From Platanthera guangdongensis (taxonomy: Eukaryota; Streptophyta; Magnoliopsida; Asparagales; Orchidaceae), in assembly GCA_039583875.1 (NCBI GenBank), contig CM077163.1:232864646-232928645 (forward strand): 64,000 nucleotides of DNA. Reading direction: 5' to 3'. Below are positions 31,265 to 42,168 of the stretch, in pieces. Every line of letters begins with the position of its first letter. Within the stretch, counting starts at the first letter, position 1. Under the pieces are notes generated by a model, which saw nothing but the letters and a program-made list of their open reading frames with translations, made no database searches and was not told the DNA's origin. The position numbers and the translations under genes are program-made.

Positions 31265-33712
31265 TGATAAGTATACGCCCTAACAAAAATAAGCACGTGC
31301 ACTCGAACGGCCAACCTCACTCCACAAGAGTTCTCTCTCGAGACACGATTACCTTTATGGATAATAATGTACTCGTAATTAATTAGGTATTTTGGTTTTA
31401 GTATAATCCAATATATAACGGGCCTCCATTTATATAAGGAACCCTTAACATGAGAGTTATCTTATCTTTGGATATTAGGTATTTGACTCTCCCTCTCTCT
31501 CCCTCTCTCTCTCACGACTCACTCTCCCTCTTTCCTTCTCCCTATATCCCTCTCTCCCTCTCTCGCACTCCCTCTCCCCCTTTCCCTCTCCCTCTCCCTC
31601 TGCTTCTCTCCCTCTCCCTCTCCCTCTCCCTCTCTCTCTCCGAGAGAATGATCCTTAAAGGGAACCAACCTTCAAAAGTTGTGAGTATGTCCTGTGAACT
31701 GTATATTTCTTCCTCTCTATTGCAGTATTTTAAGTTCTTGCTTTCCTTCTTGATACAGGGTTGCTTATCTGTATGGACTCGTCCGACCTGCCGCCTCCGC
31801 CCACTGCTTTTTTGGCAGCCAGGATCCAATGCCTAGACACCGCTTGCCTTGTCGTTCAAACATCTACTGAATACCCATACAATCACATGGACGCTATACT
31901 CTCCGGCCTAAAAGAGATAGTGCATGACATGCGCCACCGACTTCTTGTATCTTCCCCAACCATTGTACCAACCAACACTTCATCTCCTTCCCCCATGTTT
32001 GGATCCCCCACAACTCACGATCGACCAACGTATGGGGGACAAGCTTCCAACATTCCAACGAGTCCTTTTGAATTTCCTCGAGCACATTCTGTTCTTGTCC
32101 AACGTTGATGGAACATGCATTCCTCCATTGATCCAATTCAACTAGACTAACCTTTTTACCCGCGCTTTCCTCCCTCTGCCGCACCTGCTTTGAGCCCATG
32201 CAGATCAAGTCATCGTCCAAACCACTGGAGACCACCTCCCCAACTCAAGGCATACCCCTACCAACCCTCTATGACTCCTCAACCTCACATCCATCATCTT
32301 CCTCACCGACTCCGACCCACAATGTTCCCCAAACCACAACAACAAACAATGATACCACCTCCTCCACCTATGATACCCATCCCCTCCACACGCTTTCTTC
32401 TAGGCCCCTAAATCTAGTTCTCTTTTTCTCCAACTGGCCAACACCCAACATCCGCCTTTTTCTTCCTTTGTCGATGTCGTTCGCCCCGTCCCATCCATTT
32501 TGCCTAGTTTCTTGAAAACCTCATGTCGCAACACTTTCTTGTTTCCCACACCATCCACCTCACACCCACATATCAAGCTCCTCAACACTCATTTCTATTT
32601 CTCTAGATTCATCCAATCACTCGTGCATGCCACTTACCTTTCCCCTCAAAGCATGCCCACCTATTACCATTTATTTGTATTTCTTCCTTATTTCCCTCCC
32701 ACATGCCTCAACTATTCCTATCCAACTTTGACATGCCACCCGCTCCCCTCCTCTCCATCCTCATGGGGCTACATGTATGTTGCTAGGAAGTTTCTGATTA
32801 GTTTCAATTTTTCAAATCCCCCTTCCCTTAATGTTCGCTTCTCCTACATCTCTACCACCAACATTTTTAGCTGTTAGACCACACAACACCCATATTTTCT
32901 CTGTAAGCATGTTGCGACCTGCTTTAGCACTTCAACACCTCAAAACCCACTCAGTCATAATTAAGGATTCCGATAATTTAGTTCCTTCGATCTCTCTGCT
33001 TTGGGTCAACGACCCTCATCTTATGTGTAGGACGTCCATTTTTAACCGTGAGGCAGTGACGATGAAAGCTTCTACATCAATTTCAGATGGAATTGTCTCT
33101 AAACACTACAATCAGCAAGACACGAGGCATTTGTTCGGATGACGCAATAAACATGCTCATGGTCCTGACGTTATACACGACCCGTCCATAAGAAGGGACT
33201 ACCAAAGATTACGATCAACATCAAAAATACATATTGCTCATCTTCATGACATTCGACCTAATGACGATCATTAAAAATCCCAAGAACCATGACCCAACTG
33301 GCATGTTTCCACTATCACAGAGACTGTCAGGTTCGCTCCACGTCGCTCGACCCTGGAGGCAAAGTCGATTTTCATGTATGCTTGGACGATCAGCCCAAAT
33401 CCAAGAGAGTACTCTCAAGAAACACGCTACCTTTATGGATAATATTGCACTTGTAATTAATTAGGTATTTTGTCTTTAGTGTAATTCATCTTGTAGTAAG
33501 TATCCATTTATATAAGGAGCCCTTAACATGAGAGTTATGTTTGGATATTAGGTGTTTGGGTGTCTCACTTTGGAATGAATGGCTATTAGAGAGATCCTGC
33601 CCTCAAGAGTTGGGTGTTGGTTTATCTCATTAATTTTAACTTCCTTTCGCTCTATTACGGTACAATAAGTTCTTGCTTGCATTCTTGAAACATGGTTTCT
33701 TGTCCATATGGG
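31265..33712 (+). mobile_element. Non-autonomous LTR element E
   Basis: LTRs of about 510 bp (31265-31777) and 340 bp (33375-33712) share ACCTTTATGGATAATA, TAATTAATTAGGTATTTT, CATTTATATAAGGA, CCCTTAACATGAGAGTTAT and AAGTTCTTGCTT. The 5' copy is longer mainly because of a CT-rich expansion. The sequence after the 5' LTR (GTCCGACCTGCCGCC) also follows the LTR of element F, which indicates a common primer site. The interior (31778-33374) has a short coiled-coil-like start followed by Pro/Ser-rich frames and no pol motif. Confidence 0.6.
31486..31642 (+). repeat. CT-rich microsatellite (CTCTCC) in the E 5' LTR
   Basis: About 155 bp of CTCT and CCTCTC repeats. It is absent from the 3' LTR of the same element, so it expanded after insertion. 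The long open frames across it are low-complexity artefacts. Confidence 0.85.
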
Positions 33713-34422
33713 ATGGTCTAGGGGGGTTCTGTTTTTATGAAGTAGGACGGGTCGAGGTTGGGGATGGACTACTGTGGAGGCAAGTGTTGTGGCGATCCAG
33801 AGTCATTGTGGTGAACACCTAGTCTATGTTATCAATGATGGAGGGTCGCGGGGATTCAAAAATTTGTCAAACTTAGAGGTAGTATTCATGCTCGTGGAAG
33901 GTTGGGAGAGCTGTGATGGTTGTCATTGGCAAGTTGGGAAAGCTAGGTGGATTGAGGTGCAATGTTGGGAGTGTGCATGATGTATGGCATGTATCTAATA
34001 AGTGGTAGTGATGATAAAGTTTTAAGGAGAGGGATGACAGGGGTGGACAGGGGTGCAGAGTTAGTGAGGTTATCAAAGGAGTTGTGAGGAGCTAGTGATG
34101 ACTTTTGCGGGCCATCGTGAGGATGTCGGTGTGGGCAGCATTCATTTGATCAAAATTTTTGTGCATCGTTGCCATGGTGGTGGATATGTTCAGAGAGGAA
34201 AGGTGCAACGTAATGATTATTTCCCGATTGCCGAAGGAGCGACGGTCGGAGGTAAAGCTAATCGAGCAAATTGGTAGGAAGACGAACAAAATATTGCACT
34301 ATAAATGGAAAAGGTACAAGCTCGCTATACTTGCTGACACCAATGTTGTTGAGGGCGGCTTCCCTCTAAGAATTCCTCCCCAAGAAAGCTTACAAAGGAT
34401 TTCACATGATAAAACACAACAC

Positions 34423-34632
34423 TCCCTTTTTATGTTTATTGTTGTGAACACCCCTCTCTATATAAGGAGGTGGTATGAAAGAGTTCTCCTCATCTTATGT
34501 TATTAGGGTTTTGGGTCTCCTCATAGAGATAGGCTTCTTGGAGGAACCAACCTCCAGAAGAAGGGCACGAGTATACCTCATGGTTGTATCTAGTGATTTC
34601 ATCTACTGAAGTATTTTCTCTTACTCGTACCA
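34423..34632 (+). repeat. 5' LTR of element F
   Basis: It matches 36356-36379 continued at 37891-38070. A TATATAAGG promoter-like motif lies at about 34460. Confidence 0.7.
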
Positions 34633-35183
34633 TTAGTCCGACCTGCCGCCTGCCGCCCTGCCTGCATTTTGCCGCCAGGTTTCTTCCGTTTCAATCAAGC
34701 ATCGCGTCTGCTCGAGTTCCTCCAGCGACGATTGACGGCGTCGTGCCATTCGTCTACCCCCTCGGCATAGCAACACGACTGTCCGACCGTGCTGTGCATC
34801 ACTGACCCGTGTCCGACCCGCACGAGCCGCTTCCGTCGATCGCAACTACCCGACGATCGCGCCTACTTCTGCAAAATCTCAGGTTTCCGCCTTTTCTTCC
34901 GCCTAATTGAGCCTTCCTTTACGCCGCTCTGCCTGCTACAAACCAGATCCAGGTGTTCTTTCTTCTCAGCACCGCCCGACTCCTTTCAGTCCTTCCGCCA
35001 TATCTAGTCTTTTGCTTCGTCAGCCACGGTCCGGCTCCCTGCTGTCAGTCCACCGCTGCACCAGATCCCTTCCGCAGCCAGTCCGTAGCCGTCCACTTCT
35101 ACCTCCGGGCTCGTTTGACAGCTAGCCCCTCTGCCAACTCTGACGCTCTCCTACGGACCTCCAGTTCTTGTGCACTCTTTCTT

Positions 35184-36298
35184 ATGCCAAAGAACCGAAT
35201 GGAATCTCGCGTGGAAGCCCTCGAACAAGCGCTCACCACCATTAACTCGCATCTCGAGGCCCAGGCCGAGCAGTTCACCTTCATTATGACCATTCTTCAC
35301 AACATGCAACTCGGCCAGAACTCTAGGCCGACTGCAGCTTCCGCCTTGGGATCCCCCAGCATAGTGGTCCCCCGCAGATCCCGCTTTGACGGGATTCCCT
35401 CCACAGCTCCCACGTCTCGACATTCCCACATTCAACAGAACTGAACCACTTGGGTGGATTTCTCGCTCCGAACAGTTTTTTGATATTCATCAGACTCCTC
35501 CGGTGCAGCAAGTCTCCACAACAATCGTCGGCATGGATGGGTTTGCCCTCCATTGGGTCCGCTGGCTCTGCCACGCCTCCCCTGACCTCACCTGGACAGC
35601 CCTCGTGGACGCCCTCATTCAGCGGTGCGACCGCCTCTACTCTGGTTCCATGATCTAGTGCCTTTGCGGAGTCCGCCAAACTGGCTCCATTGACTCGTAC
35701 GTTGATACGTTTATTGAGTTGGTCACCCATGTCCCATGGCTTCCCCCCGATCACTACTTGGCATACTACATGCATGACTTGCAACCCCATATCTGAGCCC
35801 GCCTCTGCACCCTTCAGCCAGTCATTGTGAACTAAGCCATGGACTTCTCCTCATTGGTGGAGGCCGAATTCCTCGCGCTGTCTGAGGACCCTTCTTCCTC
35901 ACTGCCTCCCTCCAAACCTCCATACTAGCCATACTTTCCTCCCCCGATGAAACAACTGCCACATCCATCTCCTCTACCTCGTCCACCCAATATGTGCCCA
36001 CGCAATACTCGTCCTATCCCCACTAACCGCCTATCCACCCAAGAGTACCATGACCTATGGAGTAAGGACCTGTGTTTTTGTTGCTGACAACCCTACTCAC
36101 CCACTCATGATTGTCTTATGAAGAAGCTCTGGTGCCTCATCGGGGAGGACGTGCACGAGCTCACTGCTGCTGACTTGGACGCGCTGACAATCATCGATGT
36201 ACCTTCGGACGGCGCTCTGGGCACCTCTACATCTGGGCCCCCGCGGGCATATCACTACTAGTGGAGAGCGGCGCTCCGACCTTGAGGGCAAGGTCGTT
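35184..36298 (+). pseudogene. Gypsy-type gag (element F), frameshifted
   Basis: It starts at ATG 35184 with a short coiled coil (V-E-A-L-E-Q-A-L-T-T-I-N-S-H-L, residues about 10-40). A frameshift near 35390 then leads to the gag core: P-R-L-D-I-P-T-F, then W-I-S-R-S-E-Q-F-F and the D-L-T-W-T-A-L-V-D-A-L region (35400-35658). Stops at 35656 and 35794 interrupt it. A degraded zinc knuckle (L-C-F-C-C ... T-H-D-C) is at about 36071-36116, ending near 36298. Gag would package the RNA. There is no polymerase frame, so replication in trans is inferred. Confidence 0.65.
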
Positions 36299-36460
36299 TT
36301 TCTAGCGGGGTGTATTGTTACGCATGTGCGCGTAACTGCTTTTATCTTATCCTTTTTTATGTTTATTGCTGTGAGCCCCTGTCACAACCCGCATTTTCCC
36401 AGCATTTAAAATACTATCAGAGTTGGAGAACTACGCATCGTGATGCCACGTCACGTAGGA

Positions 36461-36646
36461 GCATCGTACCGGTGGCACCGCCAACATCGTGTACGACCTC
36501 CCACAGATTTATCATTTTAAAAGAGCATCGCACCGGTGGCACCGCCAACATCGTGTACGACCTCCAACAGATTTATCATTTTAAAAGAGCATCGCACCGG
36601 TGGCACCGCCAACATTGTGTACGACCTCCAACAGATTTATCATTTT
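36461..36646 (+). repeat. Three tandem 64-bp repeats
   Basis: Units start GCATCG(T/C)ACCGGTGGCACC at 36461, 36525 and 36589 and end with ATTTATCATTTT. The last unit is slightly shortened. They lie near the start of the solo LTR. Confidence 0.9.
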
Positions 36647-37269
36647 CTGACTCAATCGAAGGCAATGGACAAGGCCCCCCGGATCATAATTTAGGATTTC
36701 AAAAAAAAAACAAGTTAATAATATTGTAATGAGCAAAAGAGCTAAGCGGAAATGGAACTTAACATTATAATAACTGCTAGAAGCATAAAGGAGAAGAGGC
36801 GTAGCAAAGAGGAAAAGAGCAAGATCACCACTTGCCTCAAACCACCCGAAACCGCACTCCGGAAGGCACCACGACGCAGATGGTCCCTAGCGAAGGCGAG
36901 AAATAGAAATCTACATTGACAAGGTCGAAACAGAAGTTAGGACCGAAAACCCTAACATGGAGAAATTCCATGATAGAAGAAATACTCACCACGATCGCGT
37001 AGAGCTCGGCGAGAGCTTTCCGAATCTATGCTCGGCTCGCGATTCCGAGCACCGGAGCTCCGTCGGCGGCGGTCGGGAGTTTCACGAACGGGAGGTTCTT
37101 GCCGTCACTGACGCTCTGTTTTTTTTCTTCGGTGGGGAGAAGATGAAGGTAAGTAGGGTTTTACTTACATATATATTCTAAGTTATATATATTTATAACA
37201 ATTATATAAATATATATATAAATTTACTTTATTATAAATTTTTTTTGTGTCTAAATCTTTTTTTTACAG

Positions 37270-37440
37270 GGAAGAGGGAGATCTCTGAGCTCCGCTCGGA
37301 GAACTCTGAGCTCCGCTCGGAGATCTCTGAGCGCAGAGATCTCTGAGCGGAGATCTCTGAGCACAGAGTTCTCTGAGCTCCGCTCGGAGATCTCTGAGCG
37401 GAGATCTCTGAGCTCCGCTCGGAGATCTCTGAGCGCAGGG
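37270..37440. repeat. GAGCTCCGCTCGGAGATCTCT minisatellite in the solo LTR
   Basis: About eight units combine GAGCTCCGCTC, GGAGATCTCT and GAGCGCAGAGATCTCT, with many internal palindromes (AGATCT, GAGCTC). It resembles the hairpin repeats of the Sirevirus-like LTRs at 47030-47230. Confidence 0.85.
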
Positions 37441-38290
37441 AAAAACTATAAGATTATATTTATTTATATTTGCTATCCTATTACGAAGACCCAAACGCGC
37501 GTCGAAACAGACGAAATTCGCGCCGTAGGCGAATGTCGACGCTACGAACCCAACGGCGAAGTCGGAATCAAAATCCGATGCACCGATCTCAAGTTATGGC
37601 CTAACAAAGTTACGATAATTTATAATTATCCGAATTTCAAACGCGCGCCGATGCTCCAAAAATGCTCGGATCGCGACGAAACTCGACGAGCAAGTCAAAA
37701 ATTATATAACTTAGCTTCCCGATGTAAAATTTTTGGTTCTGACGCATATCCCAAAATCTAGCTGGTCAAACCTAACGGACGCCAAAAAAACGCACACACG
37801 GCGTCGCGCCGTCAACTCACGGACACGTAACGCCCTTTCGTCATCAGGAAAAAGAATAATACCAGAAAAAACAGGGGGCGTTACAGCCCCCCTCCCTATA
37901 TAAGGAGGTGGTATGCGAGAGTTCTCCTCATCTTATGTTATTAGGGTTTTGGGTCTCCTCTTGGAGAAAGGCTTCTTGGACGAACCAATCTCCAGAAGAA
38001 GGGCATGAGTATACCTCGTGGTTGTATCTGGTGCTTTCATCTAGTGAAGTATTTTCTCCTACTTGTACCACACCCACACTCTCTTAGGGAGAGAACATTC
38101 TCATTGATATATTACCAAAATACAATCTAAAAGTCAATTTACATAGACACAACACCAATTACAAAGACAATATTAATAAGCCGTAAGCTTGGAGAGATGG
38201 CTTAGACTCTTTTCTCATTGCGAGGAGTGTCGTTCGAGAGTGTGTGTGCATATCCTCATCCCGAAGTGCATGTATACACATGACCTTTAT

Positions 38291-39192
38291 GTTTTTTTCA
38301 CATGACTTTTATGGGTTGCCTCTTTACACGATCATATTTCCATAATGACATGGGCGCATGTGATTTTAAATGTACTTGTAGATCTTGAATTCAACTTGAA
38401 AAGAAAAAAACAAATAAATTGTGTACAGGTAGTGATGAACTTCATTGATGTTGATGGTGCGGATGTTGAGTTTGAAGGAATGCGTAGGAAAATTTTTTGG
38501 ACTCGTTCTTTGGGCTTGCCAAATGCACAAGGGATTAAATGTTGTGATGCACTCACGTTTTTTAATAAATCAACTTAGAGAATTCTTAGAGGCAACTTAA
38601 GTACGTGCAAAAAACGAAGTTTTATGATATGGTCGAAGTTGATGAGACAAACGATATCCTTCACAATAAATTTTATCTTATCTGCCAAGGTAACAATAGT
38701 TCTCCTTTTTAAAAGCGAAATGGATGAAAAGATACCTGTATTTCTTGTCATGTGTTTATACTTCTGAGTCGATAAACCCATGTTTGTAGAGTGATAGAGA
38801 GAAGCATTGAAATCGCCTCTTGAAATGTATGATGCATTGGAGGAAGAACCAAGCGATGGTCAAAAACTGATCTAATTCCATGCCACAATTATTCAAGACT
38901 TTAGGGCCTTTTTGGCGCAACATTTTTGCTTCTGTGAGTTTGAACAAAAACGACACCTTCATAAAATGTGTTTGACATGACAACAGTTACGACCGCTATC
39001 AAGAAAAAAAACCTAATTTTAAACATAAAAGTGGATGGAGTTTTATAGGCGAGGTCGGGCATTCATGAACGACGGTTCATAACCACTACGTTCATGACCG
39101 CCACCACTGTACTAAACGGACCCTTAGATACCTTATAGATTCCATGTAAAGCTATCATTGTTGAGCAATACGTGCCAAATCACGAACTTGTG
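38291..39192 (+). other. Intron sequence of the pyrophosphorylase-like gene
   Basis: No supported gene. A 77-codon frame at 38345-38578 has no recognised motif and no neighbouring coding sequence. Confidence 0.35.
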
Positions 39193-39550
39193 TGTTATCG
39201 GCGTAACCCCTTAACACCGGTAGGAATGACGGAGGATGACCGGAGGATGACCGGAGGTGTGGATACAATGGATCCGGAACCGCGACTATCTAAGAGGGGG
39301 CGTGCTCAAGTGAGAGCTTCGAAGCTCTTATACACAGGAGGGTGGGAAATATAAATTACTTCTTGCTTACTTCATTCAAGCATACATAAGCCTTTATATA
39401 GGCTTACAAGACACCAAGCTCATAGTTACTAATTAACCGCTAACTCCTAACTACCACATAATTAAACCAATACATAAATAATAACAGACAATGATGACAT
39501 TATTAAAAGACTGTGAAGGTAAGTAGGCGTGGATTCCGAGTCCCATAACA
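39193..39550 (-). repeat. 3' LTR of element J
   Basis: On the minus strand it runs from TGTTATGGGA to GATAACA. It matches 40722-41084, including TTTATATAGGCTTACAAGACACCA on the plus strand split over 39393-39416. Confidence 0.85.
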
Positions 39551-39564
39551 CCTCTCCCGACCTT

Positions 39565-40059
39565 CAAATTGAGCTTGTCCTCAAGCTCGAACGAGACTTG
39601 CACAACTTGTTCATCTAGCTCTTTGATTTCCTGCCAAAATAGTTGATGGTATTGCATTGTTTTAGTAGAGGTTGCATCAAGTGGCATGACTTCAATGCAC
39701 TCCCCAATGGTAGAAAAGAGGGCGATGAACGGGCGGAACGCGGGTGCCCGGCGGTTGCGGACAGTTGAAGGGGACAGTAGCTTGGGAAGACAAGGTCCTG
39801 CGGAGGTCAGAAATGTAGGCACCGACTTGAAGGCGGTTAGTGGAAGAATTGAATCCGCAGGGGCCGACAGAGCAGGTGGTTGTAGAGGAGGCAGTGAGGT
39901 GGCCGACAGAGCGGGGGACGTTAAAAGGGGCGGCGAGGTGATGACCGTTGGAACTGGCGGCGGCGGTGGAACGACAAGGAACAACAAAGTGCGTGAAAGC
40001 TTCTTTGGGCGGTGGCGGGAGTGGTGATGGCGCCTTGGCGGCCTGGTGGTATTCCCCAT
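39565..40059 (-). pseudogene. Short polyprotein-like frame of element J
   Basis: The minus-strand frame from 40059 starts in a His/Arg/Pro-rich stretch and continues as a Pro/Ala/Ser/Leu-rich region. It ends with Q-E-I-K-E-L-D-E-Q, then L-E-D-K-L-N-L-K-V-G-R-G just before the LTR (the frame formally runs on into the LTR to 39451). The L-E-D-K ending resembles the last residues of plant Ty3/Gypsy polyproteins, where the codons overlap the polypurine tract. No catalytic domain exists. It is probably the fused remains of the two ends of a longer parental polyprotein. Confidence 0.45.
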
Positions 40060-40709
40060 ACTGCTTTAGAAGATCAATGATGCGTGTGCCAATAGTTTGG
40101 TAGCTAATGTTAGCATTCATATTGTAATTAAAAAGCCGAATTTTTAATTGCGGTGCGACTTCTAAAAATAGGCAGCTGAGATATTAATTGGGTTGAAAAT
40201 AGGCCGGGAGGGGGAGGCGAATGTGACAGAAGGAGGCGTGATGGGCGTTAAAAAGAAAAAAGCTATAGGTTGTGTGATGAAGGTAAAGGACGGCTCAAGA
40301 AGCGCTGAAGAAGCATGCTGCCCGTGGAAAACGACATTAGCAGGGCGTGAAAAAAATGGAAAGCAGTGTTCTGGGACGTCGAAGGCAGTGACGACTTTTC
40401 TGGGATGTGCAGGCAGGCGTGCATTCAGGCCGCTGGAAGGAGACGATGCAAACAAATCCCTTGCGGAAGAGGAAGCCCGTCGGCGTGCGGGGAATCAACT
40501 TCAAGGAGCGCAGAAAGGAGAGGAATTGACGGCTCCTGCGATCTACTATAGAAGACGGCTGGTTCGTCAAAGAAGACTGTGATCAGTGGTTGTCGGTCTG
40601 TTTTGGTGAACAAAGAAAGAAAACTGTTGGCTTGTTTCTTGAAACTGTCGTCTGCTCTTTAAATCGTTGTAATAGTGGTTGTGGTGGAAGTGGAGAGGAG
40701 GAACGAGGA

Positions 40710-40721
40710 GCTCTGATACCA
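40710..40721 (-). other. Primer-binding site of element J
   Basis: On the minus strand TGGTATCAGAGC directly follows the 5' LTR end at 40722. It is complementary to initiator tRNA-Met. Confidence 0.85.
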
Positions 40722-41084
40722 TGATTTTATGGACCTAATCCCTTAACACCAATAGGGATGCCAAAAGATGGCTGGAGGCGAGGATGTCAACGGTGAGGAT
40801 ACAACGGAGCCGAAATCACGACTACTTATGCGGGGCATGCTCAAAAGAGAGAGCTTCAAAGATCTCATACAGAGGGGGGAGGGAAATAGAAATTACTTCT
40901 TACTTCATTCAAGCATACACAAGCCTTTATATAGGCTTACAAGACACCATGCTCATAATTACTAATTAACTGCTAACTCCTAACTACCACATAACCAAAC
41001 CGTTAAATAAATAATAACGGACAATGATGACAATAATAAAAGACCTTAAATGATAACTAGGCTATGTGTCCAAGGTCCATAACA
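40722..41084 (-). repeat. 5' LTR of element J
   Basis: 363 bp. It pairs with 39193-39550. Its first bases on the minus strand are TGTTATGGAC. Confidence 0.85.
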
Positions 41085-41089
41085 TTGTG

Positions 41090-41835
41090 CCTTTGTACTA
41101 TACCTCATTAGATTTTGACGTGTTAAGAAAACTTGTGTATTCTTGTCGACTTGATATGGATAGATCATGAACTCTTTCGCTTATAACCAATTGACATTTG
41201 GTTGGATGCTTAGATTTTAACAATTGTTATGTCCATAATTATTGTGATATTTAGATAATACATTTGAACTATTAAGACAGTGCTACCTATCATAGATAGC
41301 TTTTCTGCACCATTTAGAAGTGGTGTAGGGTATGGTAAGCATAAATTGAGGTTGCACCCTTCTATCTTTTGAACTTATAAAAACCTCCTCTATATGTACA
41401 TTTCATAACACGCATGCATAAAATTTCCCCCCTAATGCTTGCCTCCAAGGGTATTTTTGTGCATGAATATTATGAAATGTAAACTTGCATGAGAGGTTTT
41501 TGTAATTTCAAAGGATTTAGTGGCACAACCTATAATTTTGCAAACTTAGAGGGGATCTATATGTCAATTCATGTTATTCAATGGTTTTCGTTCTTCCCTA
41601 CAACCCCACAAGTTTTGCTCTAAAAATTTTCTCTGACATCAATATAGCTTCTTTGGTTTTTGTCTTGGCTACGGGATGGTCCTCGTTAATATCTAACATG
41701 AAGTTCCCATTAGAGAGCGAAAAATTAGCGAATAAGTCATTTATTCTGCCGGGTTTAAAAGCATTTGACTAGAAGCACAACAATATTCAAATTTAACAGT
41801 TTGTTTCGATCATCCTAATAAATTTCTTTCTCCAG
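41090..41835 (+). other. Intron sequence before the second exon
   Basis: AT-rich sequence ending in a T-rich tract and CCAG acceptor (41832-41835). No other feature was recognised. Confidence 0.5.
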
Positions 41836-42168
41836 GTATGCGCTCTCAGTGAAAAAAGTGCTTTCGGCAGCCCGCTATTTTTCGGTCAGGCCAGCTCTTG
41901 CAAAGCGGATATATCACTCAAAATCATCGAGGATGGAAAAGACGAGGATGTGTACGACTTGATCTTCTCCATTGGGCAAATGATCAAGATATGTAAACAA
42001 ATGGATGCACTCTCATTTCAGGCTGTTCTTGAGCAGCATGAGCATGTTGAAATGGTTGATGGGGAATGGACGGAGATTAAGCCGTCCTCGCCAAATTCGT
42101 ACAGCCTTCGCTGTTCCATTTACAGTGTATTGAACTCATGCAGCATAGATAAGATTAGTATCATGCAG
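41836..42168 (+). CDS. Exon of a UDP-GlcNAc-pyrophosphorylase-like gene (second exon in window)
   Basis: An exon of 111 codons in phase 0, bounded by a TTTCTCCAG acceptor and a CAG/GTCTAT donor. The product starts V-C-A-L-S-E-K and has G-S-P-L-F-F-G, which corresponds to the (A)-D-P-x-F-(I/L)-G step of UDP-N-acetylglucosamine pyrophosphorylases. K-A-D-I-S-L-K-I-I follows, like the D-x-x-x-K-(V/I) strand of the family. Joined to the exon ending at 21403 it continues the fold in phase. The C-terminal part (L-E-Q-H-E-H-V-E) is less diagnostic. The donor lacks the strong AAG of the first exon. Further exons must lie outside 20.2-64 kb or be hidden beyond the satellite. No lesion suggests a pseudogene, but expression is unknown. 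Confidence 0.6.

Larger units (their letters stand above)
36380..37885 (+). mobile_element. Solo LTR, 1.5 kb, with terminal TGTCAC...TTACA
   Basis: A 1506-bp insert begins TGTCACAACCCGC and ends GGGGGCGTTACA. It is flanked by a perfect 5-bp target-site duplication GCCCC (36375-36379 and 37886-37890) in the 3' LTR of F. The absence of coding or primer-site sequence and the TG/CA ends indicate a solo LTR, probably of a Gypsy family. It contains two internal minisatellites. The strand is assigned by LTR convention only. Confidence 0.8.
34423..38070 (+). mobile_element. Gag-only LTR element F (TR-GAG type)
   Basis: The 5' LTR (34423-34632, its first bases lost) and the 3' LTR (36311-38070, interrupted by a 1.5-kb solo LTR) share TTTTTATGTTTATTG, CTATATAAGGAGGTGGTAT, TTATTAGGGTTTTGGGTCTCC and GGCATGAGTATACCTC-like blocks, and end GTACCA. 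The interior holds a single decayed gag and then a GAGGGCAAGG / TCTAGCGGGG purine tract at 36281-36310. No pol is present. It is inserted in the LTR of element H. Confidence 0.7.
36311..38070 (+). repeat. 3' LTR of element F, interrupted
   Basis: It starts TGTATTGTTACGC after the purine tract. Only about 249 bp belong to F. The rest is the inserted solo LTR 36380-37885 plus its duplicated 5 bp. Confidence 0.7.
29890..38290 (-). mobile_element. LTR element H (non-autonomous), host of nested elements E and F
   Basis: About 350 bp at 29890-30240 match 34286-34422 continued at 38071-38290. Shared landmarks are ACAAAATATTG, AGAAAGCTTA, ATAAGC...GTAAGCTTGGA, GTGAGGAGGGTCG with its partner GCGAGGAGTGTCG, and GCATATCCTC. 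These are direct repeats, so they are probably two LTRs. The interior read on the minus strand starts with a short frame (M-A-T-M-H-K-N-F-D-Q-M-N-A-A-H) and CT-rich sequence, hence the minus orientation. E (31265-33712) lies in its interior and F (34423-38070) in its LTR. Exact ends were not resolved. Confidence 0.45.
39193..41084 (-). mobile_element. Small non-autonomous LTR element J
   Basis: This is a 1.9-kb element on the minus strand with LTRs at 40722-41084 (5') and 39193-39550 (3'). It has a perfect target-site duplication TTGTG (39188-39192 and 41085-41089), a tRNA-Met primer site next to the 5' LTR, and a purine tract (minus strand GGTCGGGAGAGG) before the 3' LTR. The interior of about 1.2 kb has no gag or pol motif. 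It must rely on another element for mobility. Confidence 0.85.

Noticed and set aside
31450..31836. 128-codon Ser/Leu/Pro-rich frame
   Set aside because: It spans the CTCTCC microsatellite of an LTR and is low complexity. The matching frame on the other strand is Arg/Glu repeats.
38345..38578. 77-codon frame possibly preceded by an acceptor (TGTACAG)
   Set aside because: No recognised motif, and the flanking pyrophosphorylase-like exons already join in phase without it.
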